DNA of 64,000 nt, from NCBI GenBank assembly GCA_029298735.1, contig JANSLP010000124.1, positions 1 through 64,000 of the forward strand, read 5' to 3'. Each line of letters begins with the position of its first letter. The first letter of the stretch is position 1. The stretch comes from Ophiostoma sp. CBS 140.51. Taxonomy: Eukaryota > Ascomycota > Sordariomycetes > Ophiostomatales > Ophiostomataceae. The translations under genes and the position numbers were made by a program. This document shows positions 1 to 10,447 of the stretch, one piece after another. Below the pieces are notes generated by a model that was given only the letters and a program-made list of their open reading frames with translations, did no database searches and was not told where the DNA came from.

Positions 1-117
1 CGGACGGTTGTGGGCGGTGCTGGCGGCAGTGTCGACGGCGTTGGCCGTAAAGTAGGTGCCACCGTACAGCAAACAGATGAGGGCGAAAGGCTTGCCGAGA
101 TAATGATAAATAGCTAC
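1..117 (-). CDS. possible 3' exon of a gene running off the left edge
   Basis: On the minus strand a 39-codon open stretch follows a good acceptor (TTCTCTAG) and reads through to the window edge. It contains a hydrophobic segment (…KPFALICLLYGG…) followed by TYFTANAV, resembling a small membrane-protein tail. No family is recognised. The plus strand is also open here for about 48 codons, ending in TAA near 148, so even the strand is uncertain. Confidence 0.3.
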
Positions 118-328
118 CTAGAGAACAACGATAAAGTAACGACATAAACACGCAATGCTCCTACTCCCTATGCTGCCCATATAAGTAATATACATAAAAC
201 AGGTCGTCCTCCCCATCAACAATCATGCCCCTTCCTACAAATACATTACATTAATTTCTACCACAACAAACCCCAGATATCCGATACCTTAGTACTCTAC
301 GGCTCGAGTACCCTCGCAGGCGGGAAAC
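118..328. other. 3' flank, AT-rich
   Basis: AT-rich spacer downstream of the SET9-type gene. It probably holds that gene's 3' untranslated region and polyadenylation signals. No gene seen. Confidence 0.5.
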
Positions 329-2833
329 CTACTCCGACGCCAGACGAGAACTCGCCCGCCGGGAACGTCCGCTGGTACGGCGGGGACCGTGGAACGCCTT
401 GGCCGTTTTTACTGCTCGTGCCGTGCGACTGTTCACAGCTGGCTTTGCTGGGGCTGCCGGTTTGACCGCGCGTCTACTGGCAGCCGTCGTCTTGGCCGCG
501 GCCGACTTGGTAATTTTGGTCACCGTGTTTGTAGTCTTTGTTGTCGTCTTGGTCGTCTTGGACACGGTCGCCTTGACTACCTTGGTCGTCACGACAGCCT
601 TTGGCTTCGGCTTCGGCTTCGACTTGGCCTGTTCGGCCTTTTCCTTCTCGACCGTGTACCGCAGCTTGCGCCAGATGCCCGACCCGAGACTCTCCTTCTT
701 TTCGCCAGCGGCTCGGTCGTCGTCAGCTGTCGTCGTGGCATCTTCATCCTGCCATGCCACCGACTTCCGGCCCCGAATCTTGGCCTCGTCGCCCGCGTGC
801 AGGAAACGGTGCACCAGTCGATGATCGAGGATCCGCTCTTCTTTATCCCACTTGCCCTCGGGCTCCGTCTTGGGCCACATGTAACCGTAGAGCTTCGAGT
901 GACGCTCGCAGCGGGGGCACGACATGCGCGTAAAGTAGGCGTCGCGCTGGACAAACGCCTTGGAGCACACTGAGCAAATAACCCAGGCGGTCTCGGGCTC
1001 GGCCAGCAGCAGTGGTGTCAGAGTGTAGTCGCCAGGGACACGCTGGCGGGCGGGGCCTGTCGAATCCTCGGTCTCCTCGTTGTCCTCCTCGGCAGCTGCC
1101 TCCTCGACCTCAACTTTGGGAGCACGAGGTGCAGGTTTGCTTTTCACCTGCACCTCAGCCTGGCTGAGCGGGTACTTCCGCGGCCGTCCGCGACGTGGTG
1201 TCTGTACAGCTGGTGTGGCATCTTCTAGTGTGGCTTCGGGCTTTTCGTCCATCTTATCGTCCGCCTTATCGTCTTCTTCACTATCCAAGGAAGATTCCGG
1301 CGTTGGGAGAGTCAGCTCGCCCATCGATGTCGACTCCTCCACTTTGAGCGTGGTCGTGGTTTCCGTCACAACCGTCATCGTCACTGTTGAAGCAACAACA
1401 ATCGATTCGCTCAGCTCTGACTCGCACATATCAGAACCAGAAAGCTGTTGCGAAGGCTCTGGTGTCGGCATCTGGGCATCGTTCTGTGTCGCGTCCTTGT
1501 TCTCGGCACTGTCGCTCGGTGCTGGACTGTTTTCTGTCGTCGAATCAGACTGGATTATTTGTGAAGGGCCGGCGTTCGGGGTTGCCGACGTGTCGTCGGA
1601 TTCGCTAGATGTGCCGTCGACCTCTGACAAGGTCGTCGTCTTTTGCCGTTTCGCGGGACTGACTGGTGGTGTCGCAAGGATCGAAGAGTCGCGTTCACGC
1701 TTCTGGCCCCGCTGTGGTGATTCACCGTCCAGCTCCATCGAGCCAGCCTTCAGTGAGATGGCCTCTGCTGCACCGCGCAGCAGCTTTCGTAAGCTCGCTT
1801 TGGACACCTTTGGCCGTGCGACGGGTGTGAGGGATGGTGTTTCCGAGTTTCCGCGGTTGAAGCTATGCTCTTCTCGTCTGCGCAGAGAGTAGCCTTGAGT
1901 TGGCGTTTGGCTGCCATCTTCCACGCTCTGCTTGACGGGGACAACACCGTCTGCTGGTGCCCAGCCATTGGCCAGGTTGTCCTCGCAGGTCTTACACAAA
2001 CACTCGCAATTGTCCTCGCCAAAGTAGCTGTCGCCGTAGGTGACGGTAATCTCCTCGCCCACGCCAATGGACTTGGTCGCAATAATCTCAATACCGGCCT
2101 GGCCTGTAGTCACGAGGCGGGCGTTGGCGTCGCAGTCGTGGTTCGAAAACCGTGCCGGGCCCATGAACAGGTTGACTTCCTTTTTCCGCGAGCTGACAAT
2201 GATACTGAAGTCCTTCTTGCGCTCCGACAACTCGGCCTCCTCCTCGGCGGTGATGACGACCTGGATGCCGGACAGGTACTTGATCGTCTCGTTGCTCTTG
2301 ATGAAGCGGCGTGCGGAGATGCACGCCTCCTCCTGGAAGATAGTGTAGCGGTTCGTGGCGGCGACTTCGAAGGGGCAGTCGGGCAGGTAGATTTGCATGT
2401 AGCGGCGAAGATGGCGGCGGAAGTCTTCCTTTTCGGCGTTGGTCTTTAGTGCGCGGTAGAACTTGCCGAGTCCATTGGTGGCCAAGAGCTTCTCTTCGGC
2501 GAGGTCGAGGTCGGGTTCAACGACGAGGTGGTCTTGGATAATCTTTGCTATTTCTTGCTCCTTCACACCTCGTGATGGTAGATACGATGGTCGGTTCTTT
2601 GGGATTGTCGTCCAGTAGAATGCCTATAAAGAAGGTGTATCGTGGTTAGTAGATGACTAGGCAGATACCACTCGTGTTTCCTGGCGTATCCGTCATCCAG
2701 AAGCAGGGCTGTGCCATATGGTACATACGTGGTCGACAAGCGAATCGGTTAAGATATCGTCGTAGGACGCAATTTGCGCCAATGTGAGGGCATGCTTCTT
2801 TGGCGGCACGTTTCGTGACCGCGGAGGTGCCAT
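329..2833 (-). CDS. SET9: Histone H4-K20 methyltransferase SET9 (Suv4-20/KMT5 type)
   Basis: Methylates lysine 20 of histone H4 on chromatin, a mark linked in fission yeast to DNA-damage checkpoint signalling. Two exons: 2833-2729 (35 codons, beginning MAPPRSRN) and 2623-329, joined in phase 0 across an intron with GTATGT donor and TATAG acceptor, giving about 799 residues. The first methionine lies upstream of what a single ORF would give; the codon at 2566 is GTG, not ATG. The SET domain spans roughly residues 130-235, with the NHDCDANA and TVTYGDSYF motifs that bind S-adenosylmethionine, followed by a post-SET zinc site (CxCxxC). The C-terminal half is low complexity, acidic then Lys/Thr-rich, with one more CxxC...CxxC pair. 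Domain order and length fit fungal SET9. Confidence 0.93.
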
Positions 2834-4441
2834 TGTGAGGGCTGGCGGATGTCGAGGTAGATTCCCTCTCTAGAGTAGAGAAGAAAACTCAGTCAAGAAG
2901 GAGGAGGTCGTGGACGAGGTATCGAGGTAAACAACCGGTCCGAAGTATGTCCGCAATGTACGGATCGCCGTGATGGTGAATTGGTAGTTTCAGAACCTCG
3001 TCCTCAACCAGCAAATAAAAGGACAGATGAACGCCCCAAAAAAGAACAACAACAAAGTTGCACAGCTCAAATGAGTGGACAGGCAAAGAGGCCCAAAGAA
3101 AGAAAAAAGAGAAGAGAAGGGAGAGAAGGAGTCGGAATCCTCGGTTGCGCCTCCTGGTCGATCGAAGCTGTCGTGGATGTCAAAGACTCAAGGGAGTGAC
3201 GAGGTGAAAATGAGTGAAGTGGAAGAGGCGACAGAGTTCACACAATTCAAGTAAACGGCACAATGGTTGGCTGAGCGCTAAGGGCGTTCGTGCAGTCGTC
3301 GAGACTGGTCGTCGGAAAAGGGGTGTGCACAGCCGGGCTGAACGAACAACCAACAGTCGTGTGTTGCACAGGAGAGAATCCGTCAGACGGGGAGGAGGCT
3401 GGACTGAAGAAGGAGCGCAACAAGATCGAACGGCACAGCAACAAGCAATACAGTGTCGTTCTGCTATTGTCGGTCCTGTCCAGGTCTCGTGAGGTCCTTC
3501 GGCATTCACTCTTGTCCGTTTGTTCTTCCTGTTGCTTCGAAGATGCGAGGCTGATGATGCTGAGTGAATACACAAAACAAAATGTCGAAGGATGGTGGTT
3601 AAGCGTCCATGGAGGGCGTGGTAGAAAACGTGGGTCGAGGAAGTCAAATTAAGATGAGAAGAGGGATTGCAACTGGGTTGCTAGGGGGAAGGCGCCCGAG
3701 AGAGCGGAAAAGGAAAGTGCGAGCCCTGTCGCAAACCGCTTGAAAAGAATGTGGAGCGGGGATCGCACGCTACAAAGACGAGACCAAAGACTATCCTGGA
3801 GCCAAACGACGAGCGGCGTCCACTAGCCGCCAACGTGGTGAGAACCCGAGAGAAAGGGAAAGAGCGAACGTGACCGTGTGAGGGTACAAAGGGGAAACTA
3901 CGAATTGAAGTCGAGAAAAGAGAAGGAACGATCTTTCAGGTATGCCCAGAAGGAAAGATCAACAAAAAGTGTGAAAGGCAGGTGCGACCGACGACTCGTT
4001 CGATTGCGAATCAGAAGCCATGTTTACGCAAAGAGAAGGGACGACAAGGCGCAAAATCGCATGTAAGCTGGCGAAACAAGGGGCCTCCCGTCTCTTTGCA
4101 CGCTCTCTGTAGCAACGAAACAGGAGACAGCGTGCGACCATCCAACCACCACGAGCCTCCCACCCTCCAGTTCCCTCCCGCGGTTGCTGTGCTGGCCTGG
4201 GCCGTTCGGGCGGCAGCGCTCCAATCAGAGAAGAGGGGTGAGAGCTGGTCCGCGCTGAGTGACCCACTGTTTAGGAAAGATGATTGGCTGTAAAGATGAC
4301 TAAGATTTTTAGAGCCTAATTTTCGAGAAACGGGCAGACGACACAATTTTTTGAAGAGCCGGCTGTGTGAAGCTTCAGAGAACGACGTACGACAATCGCG
4401 ATTTCGGACACCACACAGAGGAAACCGACCTCAGAGCCAAG
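2834..4441. other. Divergent intergenic region
   Basis: 1.6 kb between the divergent SET9 and uL14m genes. The first few hundred bases upstream of SET9 are CT-rich on its coding strand, typical of a fungal leader. Short overlapping ORFs on both strands share no family motif and have skewed composition. Presumably two promoters and leaders. Confidence 0.6.
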
Positions 4442-4890
4442 ATGATTCAATTAAAGGTACACACCTATATCCACGAGATGTTCAATTGAGCTAGCCACTA
4501 ACAGCACAGTCTATGCTCACCTGTATCGACAACTCGGGCGCCGCCCTGGTCGAGTGCGCCATGGTGATTGGGCAAAAGCGGCACGCGGGTGTTGGTGACC
4601 GCATCGTGGTCGTCGTGCAAAAGCAGCGCAACATTTCGACCGAGGGTATGGCGGGTCTGTCGGCGAGCAGCAAGGTCAAGCGTGGCGACATCCGGCAGGC
4701 CGTTGTTGTGCGGACGCGGTACCCGGTGCAGCGCAAGGACGGCAGCGTGCTGCGCTTCGGCGACAATGCGTGCGTGCTGATCAGCAAAGCGGGCGACCCC
4801 GTGGGCACGCGCGTGAGCGGTGTTGTTGGCCAGGAGCTGCGGCGGAAGAAGTGGAGCAAGATTCTGAGCATGGCGACGATGAAGGCATAG
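4442..4890 (+). CDS. MRPL38: Mitochondrial large-subunit ribosomal protein uL14m (MRPL38)
   Basis: Component of the mitochondrial 54S ribosomal subunit, homologous to bacterial L14. Exon 1 is only 15 nt (4442-4456, MIQLK); a 53-nt intron with GTACAC donor and CACAG acceptor follows; exon 2 is 4510-4890. The joined start MIQLKSMLTCIDNSG is the canonical uL14 N terminus, which confirms the micro-exon. The protein is 131 residues, normal for the family, with the conserved GDRIVVVVQK, KVKRGDI, VVRTRYPV and FGDNACVLI blocks. No cleavable presequence is visible, as in yeast Mrpl38. Confidence 0.95.
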
Positions 4891-5629
4891 AGGAGGCGGC
4901 GACAAAGCCGACGAACGACAACGAGATTGACGATAACGGCTGCCCCGATGCTATGCCTCCCGACGAGACTCGACTGCCCTCCACACCGAGCAGGGCCGAA
5001 CGAGCCGATCAAACAACCAACCTTCCATCAGACACGCGGGACCGACCACCATATCGTCTACGAGGGGCATGGACGTCATGATGCCAGGAGGAGAAGGATG
5101 TGGCCTGTATTATACGAAAAAGAAGAACAGCCATGGCGTTTTTATATGAATTTTGGGAAAGAAACCCGCTGCATTTAGAAAGGATTACGAAACTACAAAT
5201 AAAATCTCCTTGTACATTAAATCATATCACATATCACTGAAACGGAACGGGGCAAATCAAACTGAAGTCCGAACAAAGTAGTAAATTTGAAGTGGTGCAC
5301 TCTAGATTCTAGATATGCAGAAGATGGCATATATGCCAAAGGTAAAATATGAAAACACAAAACTCCTGGTACAAATAATGATGTATCCAGATATAGATAG
5401 TAAAATACAAATGAAAACAAACTAATCAAGGGGTTCAAATATGCCCCGATTCTAGACGAAACTCCAAACCAGAAAATGCAGAATGCAAAGTAAGAAAAAA
5501 AAGTGACATAACTCGAGGTATCGCCGTAAGCAGACTCGCTCTTTTCGTACTTCGCTCGCTCGCAGTGATTTTTGTTGTAATAAAATGGTACAATAAAAAT
5601 GAAATCGTTCACGTCGTCAGATGGGTGTT
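4891..5629. other. Convergent intergenic region
   Basis: Lies between the 3' ends of uL14m (plus) and RPB9 (minus). It becomes AT-rich after about 5100, consistent with two 3' untranslated regions. No gene recognised. Confidence 0.6.
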
Positions 5630-6752
5630 CTATTGGAAAATGTTACCGCATTCGCAGCACACATAGAACAGTTTCTGTTGACAAGAAACGCAAGGAGGAA
5701 CGGTTAGCCACCTGAAGCATTCTGCGAGCCAAAAATAGAAGTCGAACGAAGACCAGACATACCATTCCTGTTTCTGCACTCCGCTGTTGGGACTGGAAGA
5801 AGACAGCCTCGTCGTGTTTGCAGACCGGGCAGACCTTGTTGGAGCGCGGCAGCTGTGTCGAAGAAAAAAGAAAGATCCGAGTTAGCCATACTGTATATCT
5901 TCTTGAGTGAAAAATCAAAAGAAAGAGATGCAGTGAAAGAAAGCATGAAAAGCAATCTGTGCAGTGGCCAAAGAGAGGGACAGAAGAGCTAATAGTGTTG
6001 TGACAAATCATATCAAAATCAACGCAGGTCAATGCATGGTCGCTCTTGTGGTGTTACTGGCTCAATCGCTCGCCCGTTCTCGGCTCGGCAATTGGCATAT
6101 CGATCGAAATGTCATGAGATTCACTCCCCACTGAAACGCCTCACCAGCCATTTCAGTGAGCAGAGACCTCTTCGCAGCCGTCCATGAACTCGTAGTCGTT
6201 GTCGACGCCATAACAATCGTCGCCGAACATGCCAGCGGTGTTGGTCACGTCCTCGAAATCGTAGTCGTAAGGATAGAGATCAAGGTCGTCGAGGTCGCGA
6301 AGCGATGGCGAGAAGGTCACGTCGTTGGTTGTCGAAGCGGTCGCGGTCGTCGCGGTCGTCTCGGTCGTCTCGGACGGTGCCGAAGCCGGTTTGCAGAACA
6401 ATCCACCACACGAGCGGCACGCAATAAACGCGCCACAGCAGAAGCAAAGCATGGTGTGAGATGTGCTGGGGTTGGGGAAGGCAATAGCACCAACCGTTGG
6501 ATCAGAACCAACGTCCTGGGTGACACCGGCCGTCTCGCCGGCGGCGTTGTTCAGGACGTTGCGGAAAACACAGGTCGAAACAGCCTCCTCGGTGTACTGG
6601 CAGGTTCTGCAGGTAAACTGCAGCTTGTGGGAGTCCTCGTCCTCCTTGGGATACAACATGTTGGAGCACTCGGCGCAGAAGCGGAAAGTGATTTGCTCTA
6701 AGTTCTTGTTGTCGCTGCCCTCATGGGCCGTGGTCGACTGGGGGGAAGACAT
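5630..6752 (-). CDS. RPB9: RNA polymerase II subunit Rpb9
   Basis: Small zinc-ribbon subunit of RNA polymerase II, involved in transcription fidelity and elongation. Three exons: 6752-6495 (86 codons), 5852-5763 (30 codons) and 5674-5630 (14 codons plus stop), total 130 residues, the usual family length. The first zinc ribbon is CAECSNMLYP...CRTCQY; the second is CPVCKHDEAVFFQSQQR...CCECGNIF. GETAGVTQDVGSDPT matches the Rpb9 linker and joins in frame to LPRS. Intron 1 is unusually long (642 nt), has a weak GTTGGT donor, and its first 340 nt stay open in frame (separate entry). Intron 2 has GTATGT and CAACAG ends. An in-frame ATG at 6926 lies in a CT-rich leader and is not preferred. Confidence 0.93.
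6153..6752 (-). CDS. Alternative intron-retained RPB9 reading frame (199 aa)
   Basis: If the first RPB9 intron is not spliced, the frame continues from residue 86 for 113 more codons to a stop at 6153. The extension is not random-looking. It has a cysteine cluster (CFCCGAFIACRSCGGLFC), a Thr/Ala-rich stretch and a strongly acidic Asp/Tyr-rich tail ending EVSAH. This would keep the first Rpb9 zinc ribbon and replace the second with a different Cys-rich module. Whether it is expressed cannot be told from sequence; the weak donor makes retention plausible. Confidence 0.4.
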   Translation of the reverse strand: MSSPQSTTAHEGSDNKNLEQITFRFCAECSNMLYPKEDEDSHKLQFTCRTCQYTEEAVSTCVFRNVLNNAAGETAGVTQDVGSDPTVGAIAFPNPSTSHTMLCFCCGAFIACRSCGGLFCKPASAPSETTETTATTATASTTNDVTFSPSLRDLDDLDLYPYDYDFEDVTNTAGMFGDDCYGVDNDYEFMDGCEEVSAH

Positions 6753-8256
6753 GATGAATGTGGGGGGGAAGAGAAGGAGAGCAACAAGGCTGTCGAGGTT
6801 ATGAGTGTCGAATGCGGGTGTGTCGAGAAGACGATGGTGTCGCGATGCCGATATTGTTGTTGATGGAAGAATGAGAAGTGTGAAATGAGAATGGAGGTGG
6901 AAAGCGAAAGCAAAAGATATTCGCAAGAGGAAGGCGTGGGTGCCTTAGCGCGGCAGTATTGTACTCCGCCTTTTTTGCGACTGCACAAATGCCGCTGTTC
7001 GCCGCACACGGCGACGAGTCACAGCGTTCAGTGAACCAACTTGACCAGCATTTCAGAGCCTAAAATGCCTAACAACAGGGCTCTAGTCCATTTTGGGCGC
7101 AAAATGGCAGGCAGAATCGCGCAGAAGACCAGAGTCAGTGGTGGACAGGCAGGGTGGCAAATCCAGTTCTGCAGGGTTTTTGTGAACATCACCAAGCCTT
7201 GTGCTGTCCCAACCCACTGGGCGCTTCTAGATTCCTGTCATTTCTCAACCAGTTCACTTGCACGGGACCTTTTCACTGACGCGATACGACCACGTGGTTC
7301 ACAGTGATCGAGGCGAAGCTGAGCAACTGATGCAATATGTGTACAACAAAGTGAACAGAGCAACAAGAAAACTATGTATTGAGGAATATAAACATTTGTG
7401 CGAGAGTTGGACAAACCGTCATGTGCAAGAGGAAAGCTGTGAAGCAATATGAAAATAATCGTAGCATGACCCAAAGACAGTGCGTATTACATGTGCACTG
7501 TAAAAGTAGTGCGAATAGAACAGTGCGAATAGTACAGACATGAGGAGCTCATTGGTGCCTCACTAAAATGGCAGGCGCTGCAACAAAGGCATTCATCGTG
7601 TCTTGAGAGAAGGTCGTTTGCACAACGGTTTGTGAGGCCATATCTCTCGTCGTCGAGCATATTTATTACTTCTTTTTAAACAACATTTCATGATTTGATA
7701 ACATCTCGAAACCTGTGAGATCGTCCGATCTTACTTTGTCAGCTGTCGAGATATGTACCTGACTCCCTGACATTCAGGTAATGTCTATCACTGGGCTGTG
7801 CCGTCGCAGGCGCCTATTGCGACGTAAAGAAGCACCCCGACTTCCCCGCCCCCGCGCCCATTCTCGCAGCTTTCAGCGCTTGGGCGCCGTCTCGTCCGCT
7901 TATGTCGCGCTGGCACTAGTCCCGTTGTAGGGGAAGCCTATGACGCCGCGCCCCTCTCTCGCATTTTCTACTTGTCGTTGGGGCAAGCGCCGTCTCCGTC
8001 GCAACTGCCCTTGCACTGGCAGAGAGGAGGAGGAACGCAGCTGCACTTTTGGCACTTTTGAGTTGACAAATAAAACTTGGAGCAAATCGCCATCGCCAAA
8101 AATCCCCAATTGCAAATTCGATTACTTTCCCCCTCTCTTGTACTCCTTCTGACATTGCCATCTATTGCCCAACGTACGACGTAAATGAGACGCCTCTCCC
8201 TCCGAATAACAAACATCTACAATCATCTCCTCCCATCAAAACAAAACACCACAATC
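6753..8256. other. Divergent intergenic region
   Basis: 1.5 kb between RPB9 (minus) and the Pin1 gene (plus). CT-rich leader sequence precedes both starts. No ORF with family resemblance and no tRNA-like fold was found. Confidence 0.6.
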
Positions 8257-8972
8257 ATGTCTGGCGAGAACCGCGTAAGTCGAGTCAACATTCCAGAACT
8301 GTAGAGATTACATCCATGAGACTCTTTTCTAACTTCATTGCTCGCCTGCAGGAAGAGACCGGCCTGCCGCCCAACTGGGAGGTCCGCCACAGCAACAGCA
8401 AGAACCTCCCCTACTACTTCAACTTCGTCGACAAGGCCTCGCGATGGGAGCCGCCCGCCGATACCAACACCGAACAGCTGAAGCTGTACATGGCCAAGTA
8501 CCACTCAGGAAACTCGGCAGCCTCGGGAGATGCGGCTGCAGCGGCAGCTTCCCAGCAGCAGCAGCTCCAGCAGGCTGGCAAGATCCGCGCCGCCCACCTG
8601 CTGGTGAAGCACCGCGAGTCCCGCCGGCCCATGAGCTGGCGTGAGGCCGAGATTACACGCACAAAGGAAGAGGCCCGTCAGATTATCCAGGGCTACGAGG
8701 AGCAGATCCAGCGCGGCGACATTACGCTGGGCGAGCTGGCCCTGACCGAGTCGGACTGCAGCAGCGCGCGCAAGCGGGGTGACCTGGGCTATTTTGGTAA
8801 AGGCGACATGCAAAAGGAGTTTGAGGAATCGGCTTTTAGTCTGCGGCCGGGCGAGACGAGCGGCGTGGTCGAGACGGCGAGCGGGCTGCACTTGATCCAG
8901 AGGTGTGTTTACCCTCCAGAGATGCTTTTGTTTATGACCGACAACCCTGCTAACTATTACAGACTGGCATGA
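8257..8972 (+). CDS. ESS1: Parvulin-type peptidyl-prolyl isomerase Pin1/Ess1
   Basis: Isomerises phospho-Ser/Thr-Pro bonds, notably in the RNA polymerase II C-terminal domain. Three exons: 8257-8274 (MSGENR), 8352-8902 and a 10-nt last exon 8963-8972 that supplies Arg(split)-Leu-Ala-stop. Introns carry GTAAGT/CTGCAG and GTGTGT/TTACAG ends, the second with a CTAAC branch site. The 192-residue product has an N-terminal WW domain (two Trp, LPPNWEVRHS...RWEPP, residues about 9-40), a Gln/Ala linker, and a parvulin domain with AAHLLVKH, SDCSSARKRGDLGYF and SGLHLIQR. All hallmark positions are kept. Confidence 0.95.
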
Positions 8973-10447
8973 GACGCATGAAGCATGAGCTATAAGATGA
9001 GACAGCATCGGCCGTAGGAGCTGGAGCCGCGCGATTGCAGCTTGCAGCAGACGACAGGTGCACGGTACACAGCACACGTGGCGAACCGGCTGAGCGAGCG
9101 AGCGAGGTAGTCGACGTATATCAAATGCACAGTCGGAAGCTTAAACGAAGAAAACGAACAAATCATACCAGACGAGGAGAGAAGGCAGCACAAAGTAGTG
9201 CCGATGGTGCTGGCCATATGTTGACCTTATTGTTATTACCTTGTTATTTTTGGATACGTTGAAATAGTACGATCCCAATCCAGCAAACAAAACAAAGTGA
9301 ACCAAACATGACTCTGCGAGATAAAAGGTGCAGCGTGAAGCCCAGTTTTGACTTTGATGTCCTCGATCTTATTTGTGGACTTTTGTAAGCTTTCCTTGTT
9401 TATTTCCCTCTCGTGATGCTCTCGTGCGAAGAGTGTCTCGGACCCATCCGTGGCCATGTGGCTTTGTCTCTCTTTTTTGGTCATTACCTTGTATTTTCTT
9501 CACCCTCTTCACCTTTGTCCTATTTTCCTCACCTCCATTTTCTCCGTGTGCAACCTCCGCCACGATCCTGTCTCGAATCGAATTTCGCATAACGGGGGTA
9601 CACTCGCAGGGTCTTGACTCTCTGCCTCTCCGACTGCTTTGATTTGCTGTAAGGTGAAGAAAAAGGTGAGGAGGAAGAGCAGAAAAGAGACATTGTCTTG
9701 GGTGCCGGGATCGGAGAACCGACCATATCCCTGTCTCCTCGTGATTTCACGGTTTCGGTTCACGATACGGTGTCTTACGTGCGAATTTTTGTAGTGAGAA
9801 TGTGAGGCAGGTTTGCTTATTTTCTTCACATTTCGCCCACGAGTAAAGTAAACAAACGAGAAGACCAGGGAGGAACGTTGGATAACCGAGACCAACGTTC
9901 ACGTCATATTTTGTTGAAGATGTCTTGACTGCTTTATTATTTGAATGTTATTTGATTTTTTTTATAAACTTTGAAATGTTTCTATGTAAAATGTCCGGTC
10001 GGGGTATATATCATCCATGATTTCCTCCTTTCTCTTGCCCACCAGGGGCTTTATTTTCAGCGTTGATCTTTTGACTTTCCTCCACGTTTTTACCTTTGAC
10101 CGTATTTTCATCCCAACGTCCCCTTATTTGCCTGACCATTCCATCTGTTTTTTCCCGAATATCGCAATGTCGACAAGACAGAAAAAGAACGACAACAGAA
10201 AAATAATTATCCAATCCAGAATGCCAAAAGAACACCGAAACGCCGCACCGGGACCATCCACAAAGGATGAAGAAGAGGAGAAAATAAGGCCCGAAAAGAA
10301 ACAGGTCTGGAAAAAAGATGAAAAAAAGAGTGCCTCGCAATGCATGTCGTGTCGTCTTTCGTCGTCATGAAAGTCGTGTAAGAGGTAAATGAGATGAACG
10401 AGATGAACGAGAGAAGGAGAAGAGAAGTGACAAAGGGCGCCCTCGGC
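8973..10447. other. Convergent intergenic region
   Basis: 1.5 kb between the 3' ends of the Pin1 gene and the LrgA/LrgB gene. The stretch around 9900-10000 is AT-rich. Open frames here are short, overlapping on both strands and composition-driven. No gene recognised. Confidence 0.55.

Noticed and set aside
1..148. Plus-strand frame ending at TAA 148
   Set aside because: About 48 open codons without a family match; the minus-strand reading has a splice acceptor and a membrane-like segment, so it was preferred, though weakly.
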